The notes beneath the pieces were generated by a model. The model was not told the origin of the DNA and did not search any database. It was given only the letters and a program-made list of their open reading frames with translations. 64,000 nucleotides of DNA from Oikopleura dioica (lineage: Eukaryota > Chordata > Appendicularia > Copelata > Oikopleuridae): contig OU015567.1 in the NCBI GenBank assembly GCA_907165135.1, forward strand, positions 7,507,001-7,571,000, written 5' to 3'. A program made the translations under genes and the position numbers. This document shows positions 59,534 to 64,000 of the stretch, one piece after another. How positions within the stretch are numbered: position 1 is the stretch's first letter; the number at the start of each line of letters is the position of its first letter.

Positions 59534-62500
59534 TTTCGATTGAAATTTGCAAAGTTACCGAACGAAAGGGAGTTTTTTCACTCCATTATAATCTTGGGCG
59601 GGGTTTGTTTTCCCTCGCCCGATAGATTTGATTTCCCTTGAACTAGGAAACAACATTTTTTCTTTCAAAGTAGCTTTGAAAGCAACTTTACTTCAGTCCA
59701 AAGAATAGAGCTGAACAAGCGCTGTTAGAAATTCTGTCTGCCAAGGGCAGGTTTATTAACCTCTGACTGATGATTGACAGAAGGTCAGAAAATTAATCGA
59801 TCGACAGGTACTCGACAAATCGATCGAAACATCACACGTTTACGGCCACTGTTTTGTAATTCTTACTTTCTCTGAAATTCTAGCGAGTCAATTCTTACCT
59901 CAAACATCCTAGTCTAACTTCGACTTCTTTCTGCTTCTGAATTTGTGATGGGTGCAGTTCTGCTTCTTTTCTTCCCATCGTTATCGCTCTCGAAGACTCT
60001 CAAACCTTCCTTCTCAAAACCTCGAAATTCTTTCTTTCTTTCTCCAGTGAGACTGGCCAATCAGCGAGCAAGAAGAACTCAGTCGGAATCGAAACGGGGC
60101 AAATTGTGTGAAGGCTTCACTGAAGCCACTACTATTCAAGAGATGTGCAGCAGAACTGCTGGTTTTCTCTCAACAACTTTTCTTAAAGTTATTTGTCAGT
60201 TATATCAATCACACGATGATTCATAAATTGATGAATGAAAATGGCATTCTCGGGACCAAATCATGACCCCCTTCTTTCTAGTGCTTATCTGAAAGCCCAT
60301 GATCTTAGGAGTCGAATGGTATGTTACTTAGGGTCTGAGTCATAGAAAATGACGTCATTTTGCTCGAAATAAGGCCCTTATGGGGAAAACCTATGTAGTG
60401 CCATAACTTTTTATTGAACATATAAAAAGATATTGATCTTAGGCTCATTCGAAAGAGCAGCTCGAGATCTAGGTCGGGAGAGGAAAATCGCAGTCAACCA
60501 CCCGGTCAACCACGTGGTCAAAATTTTGAAACCGGCCGGTTCAACGTGGTTTATGGCTCCCGACCTAGATCTCAAGTTCCTCTTACGAATGAGCCCAAAA
60601 TCACTATACTTTTATGTGTTCAATAAAAAGTTATGGCACTACATAGGTTTTCCCCATAAGGCCCTCATTTCGACCAAAATGTCGTCATTATCTATGACTC
60701 AGTCCCTAAGTTACATACCATTCGACTCTTCAGATCATGGGCTTTCAGATAAGCTCTAGAAAGAAGGGGGTCATAATTTGGTCCCGAGAATGCTATTTTC
60801 ATTCATCAAATAGAACAAATAGAATTTCAAACAGATGTCCCCTGTAAGAGGCATCTTGTAACAATGCTGTCGTGTGAAGCGTTTTCACTACTGTAACTAT
60901 TTCAAAATAGCGCATTACCCGTTTAGGGGCGATTCCGAAACCCGTTGCTCTTTTCGTATTTCCGGCGGGTTGTTTTCTCCCGCTGAGCAATTTGAATACA
61001 AAACGGAAAAAAGTTTTCGTAACAGTTAGAAAAACGTAGTGAAAGAGACAATGTGTCAGCTTGGTTTTTTTTCTATTGTAATTTGTCAAAGTTAGCGGGG
61101 GGTACTCTGATCTGCGAAAATGCAACGTGGTTTGTTCAGGGAATACTAGCTTCAATAATGTTTTTAGTTTATGATAGAAGGATGATGTTCTCCCGGGCTT
61201 CTGTCTCTCGCCCATCGTGGACGTTTTAAGGGTTATACCTTCGATTTCCCAAAAGTCTGAAAAAACCTTTTTTCTTGCTAGAAATGAGCTGTTTTATCTG
61301 ACAGTCAAGTCAACTGTAAAAAATCACACATTAGTTCACCGCAACTGTGCAACGCTTTAATTGCCACTTGTTAATTACCAGCCACGATGGCTTGTTGTTC
61401 CCGTTAATTTCTGGCAACACAGGAATCAGCCCAATTCCTGTATTTGTTTTGTTGGAGGAGGTTATATCATCACGCCACGCAAGTTTCCTGAAACTTAAAC
61501 GTTCAAGTCAGGTTCATCCAAATCGGATAGACGGAGATCATAAGATGATTGTGAGCCAAGACTAATCAGACAGAACCTGCAAATAAACGAGAAAGCTGTG
61601 AAAATCACATTTTCACAGAAATGCTTCTCGTTTTCTTTTTCGTTTTATAAATTATAATTCCTTCATGGTAAATTCTGGTAACAGGTCATTTTATTCATAA
61701 GTCTCATTTTATTAATTTCAATATCTCTAATGTTCGTTGCACAAAATTTTTACGATTGGGCCACATTTTGTCACTATAGTTTTCTTAATTCCATCTGCAT
61801 CATTTTATCTTTCTTTCAAAAAAATTACTTTTGAATTTTAGTTCATTTCATATTTTTTGCTTTTTACATCAGATGATATCTGTTCCGCTGCTCCAAAATC
61901 AATAATTCGATCAATCAATAACTGTCGTTTTTTCAAAAATTAATGATTCTCAAAGATAATTTTTGAGTACTTACAGAATAAATACCCCCTGTATCTTCAG
62001 TCGATTCGGGAGTCAGTAACTTTCGTGACTGTTCGACCCTTCTAAAGCGAATTCTGGAGCTTTTACTGAATAAGTGCTTGTATGTCAAAACTGGTCCACG
62101 TGATGGTTGACGTAAGCTGCTCGATGGTTTCATAAACGCAAGCAGCGATTTCGCTTTCAGCCTAAAAGGATTGCGCGACCGTCAAAAGAATACGCGTTCG
62201 AGCGCGTGCCAAACGGGCCCATAATTTACCACCTCACTCTATAAATATTCACCACTAAGGCTCACCATAATTGCACAAAGACTAATTGGCTAAGTTCCTG
62301 CCCGGCGGAAATCTTGTCTTTTTTCATGAACAAAAAAAAACGAAATTGAATCAATTTGTCACGTGATCAAAAGTAAAAAAAGGCTGTTTATCCTGACATA
62401 CTTGAAGTTCCATTTTTACCGTATTAGAGAAACGATTTTAGAAAAATTGAGGCGGGAAAATGATTGAATGCTAAGTGTCCCGATAGCGTCCGATAAGAAA

Positions 62501-63175
62501 ACCTTATGAACAGATTACGAATCGACACGTAATTATTACCCTACTTATTAGACCCTGATGGAGCTTCGCCCGATTTCCTCACCATCCTTCCTCTTTTTTT
62601 TTTCACTGGAAAAGCCGCACTTATGCACATTTGGGCACCACAAGCAGCTGAAAAGCAAGCCATTCTAAAAGTTGCCAACGTGTGTATTATGCCATATTTC
62701 TCGAAATTTTATTTGAATTTTAATTCAACTAGAGGCGTACCAGATAGTCAATGGCATGCAATGTCAGTTAAGTTTATAGCAGGGAAAAGGGCTACAGAGA
62801 AAGATGTCTTATTGGTAATATTGCACTTGGGCTCTTCCGTGAATGGAAATTTCTCCATCGATCTTTTTGCGGGTTAATCTCTTTGTCGCTTCGGATATAA
62901 TGGCGAGAGCTTCAAAATTAACCTTTCCTTGTTTCTATGAGAAAACGAGATCTTCTGTTCATCGGCAATAGCAATCTTTGCGCGGCAAATTTCCGTTCCT
63001 ACAAAATTGATTTTACAACAGTAAAAAACGGCGCGATCCCCTTAAATTCTCTAGCATCTAATCTGGCCAAAGAATATTTGGCGCTCTCGCTAAATGCTTG
63101 GTGGCTGCACTCATGATGCAACTCGACATTGCTTTTAAAATTGCGACTGTTTTGAATCTCTAAACTATCTCCAAA
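59534..63175. other. Gene-poor 3.6-kb region
   Basis: No gene supported. The foldback element at 60228-60809 lies here. Open frames such as 62623-62877 lack motif, splice or codon support. Confidence 0.4.
60228..60809. mobile_element. Foldback element with ~240-base inverted arms
   Basis: Left arm TTGATGAATGAAAATGGCAT... and right arm ...ATGCTATTTTCATTCATCAA are inverted copies, and matching inner blocks include CTCGGGACCAAAT, AGTTATGGCACTACATAGG and GAGATCTAGGTCGGGAG. The central loop (about 60480-60560) is GC-richer with its own small palindromes around ACCACGTGGT. Non-coding; no target duplication was identified. Confidence 0.75.
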
Positions 63176-64000
63176 TCACTCAACCAAAATACCGTGAAGT
63201 GAATTAGAAAGATGAACTAAAATTCCAGTTTCTCTGAAGCTGATTCTCTTCATGTTCCTGCTTTCGGTTTCAAACTTGGCTGCAAAGAACCCCGGGTTCA
63301 ATATTATTTCTCGCAAGATTACCGTCGTTTCCGTCTTCTTGAATAATCTTCACCACGAATTCGCCACTAATCTCCTCATCTGCGTCTTCACAAATCTGAA
63401 TTTTAATTTATCTCAGCCTTTCTGAGCCGGATGAAATTCTGTTTTGACTTGACGAACGCGGAAAAATATTCACCATCGTTTTAAATGGCCAGGTTACGTA
63501 GTGCCTCCTTTTTTAACCAAAAGAGTTCATCCTATCAAAATATTTTATATCTCTTCTTACAATTTAAAACCATCAATAGCCAGCTTACCATGAACTCAGC
63601 TCTATCAAAATGGACAAATCCAAAGTTATTTTCCGGGTCAATTTTTCCTCGTCCTAGTTCCAAGCTGGGCTCGGCAACCTGAGTAGAAAACCTGAGTCTG
63701 GCTCTGAAAGAGCTAAAATGAAAAGCAGCGTAGCGGCTTTTCAAAAAGAAGCCGCAAAGCGGCTTCGCCAGAAGTTTAAGGAAAATTTATGTGATTTATT
63801 TGCAAAGTCGCTTCGCGGCTTCGTTTGTATAAAAGCCGCTACGCGGCTTTTCATTTTAGCTCTCCAGAGTCTGAATCAGGTTTTCTACTCAGGTTGCTGA
63901 GCCCAGGTTCCAAGACCTTTCCATTCTCGAGCTCTAGAATCGCCAAATACACTTCCTCCCCACTTTCATAGCCAGCTGTGTCGGTAGGAATGCCACATAG
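63176..64000 (-). CDS. 3' part of a Calx-beta-like domain gene (cut by window edge)
   Basis: Partial, running off the right edge. Exons: from 64000 to about 63930, then about 63674-63589, 63395-63323 and 63279-63176. Sequence pieces: GYESGEEVYLAILELENGK, ELGRGKIDPENNFGFVHFDRAEF, ICEDADEEISGEFVVKIIQEDGND and a tail ending HGILVE. The alternation of acidic turns with FxFxxxxxxVxE-type strands resembles Calx-beta domains, as in Na/Ca exchangers or large adhesion proteins; this is pattern recognition only. A palindromic MITE (63665-63906) splits what was once a continuous stretch, KVLELGRGK. Stop at 63176-63178. Parent protein unknown. Confidence 0.5.
63665..63906. mobile_element. Palindromic MITE, copy 3, with perfect 8-base target duplication
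   Basis: Ends CTGGGCTCGGCAACCTGAGT and GGTTGCTGAGCCCAG are inverted copies. GTTCCAAG is repeated exactly on both sides (63657-63664 and 63907-63914). Inside are nested hairpins of AAGCCGC / GCGGCTT units. The 8-base duplication fits hAT-like elements (P elements also make 8). It lies within coding DNA of the Calx-beta-like gene. Confidence 0.85.

Noticed and set aside
62623-62877. 84-codon open frame
   Set aside because: No motif, no acceptor or donor context, AT-rich surroundings; kept as random.

Overview
The window looks like a piece of a very compact animal genome, most probably a larvacean tunicate (Oikopleura or a close relative). The gene set is plainly metazoan: RNA polymerase II subunit, MCM2, an NSD-type methyltransferase, HP1, BRCA2, APLF, a Rab11-FIP and a cGMP-dependent kinase. 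Most introns are only about 40-60 bases. Several introns that the reading frames demand start with GA, GC or GG instead of GT. Same-strand genes sit about 80-140 bases apart with a splice acceptor just before the downstream start codon, which is the pattern of operons resolved by spliced-leader trans-splicing. The species is inferred; no rRNA, organelle or spliced-leader gene confirms it.

Layout. Positions 1-13640 hold minus-strand housekeeping genes: RSL24D1 (13640-9750), MCM2, POLR2B, RPL19 and the ubiquitin-S27A fusion RPS27A. A 3-kb TTAA-flanked DNA transposon with an intact 731-codon transposase on the opposite strand sits inside the last RSL24D1 intron. Positions 14262-29528 are plus-strand: two thioredoxins, an NSD-family histone methyltransferase, HP1, then APLF, NTMT1, EXTL3 and an unrecognised Lys-rich protein in close succession. 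Positions 30344-39721 hold a tiny coiled-coil gene facing BRCA2 (nine BRC repeats) and a Rab11-FIP gene. Positions 40228-49319 hold acyloxyacyl hydrolase (minus), a secreted two-domain S1 protease (plus) and a cGMP-dependent protein kinase (minus). The last 15 kb is gene-poor: a 96-residue TAZ zinc-finger protein, a small unknown gene, a PLA2-like secreted protein, EXOSC5 and the 3' end of a Calx-beta-like gene cut by the window edge.

The recurrent theme is transposons and introns. A transposon with TTAA target duplications landed on a splice acceptor and appears to have rebuilt it. A small palindromic element with a perfect 8-base target duplication sits in a coding exon of the Calx-beta gene and seems to supply an acceptor that keeps the frame open. 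One BRCA2 intron is essentially one large inverted repeat with GA-AG ends. Two further TTAA-flanked MITEs, two more copies of the palindromic family and another large foldback lie in introns or intergenic DNA. Functionally the window is rich in DNA repair and chromatin genes (BRCA2, APLF, MCM2, NSD, HP1) and ribosome/RNA genes (RPL19, RPS27A, RSL24D1, EXOSC5, POLR2B).
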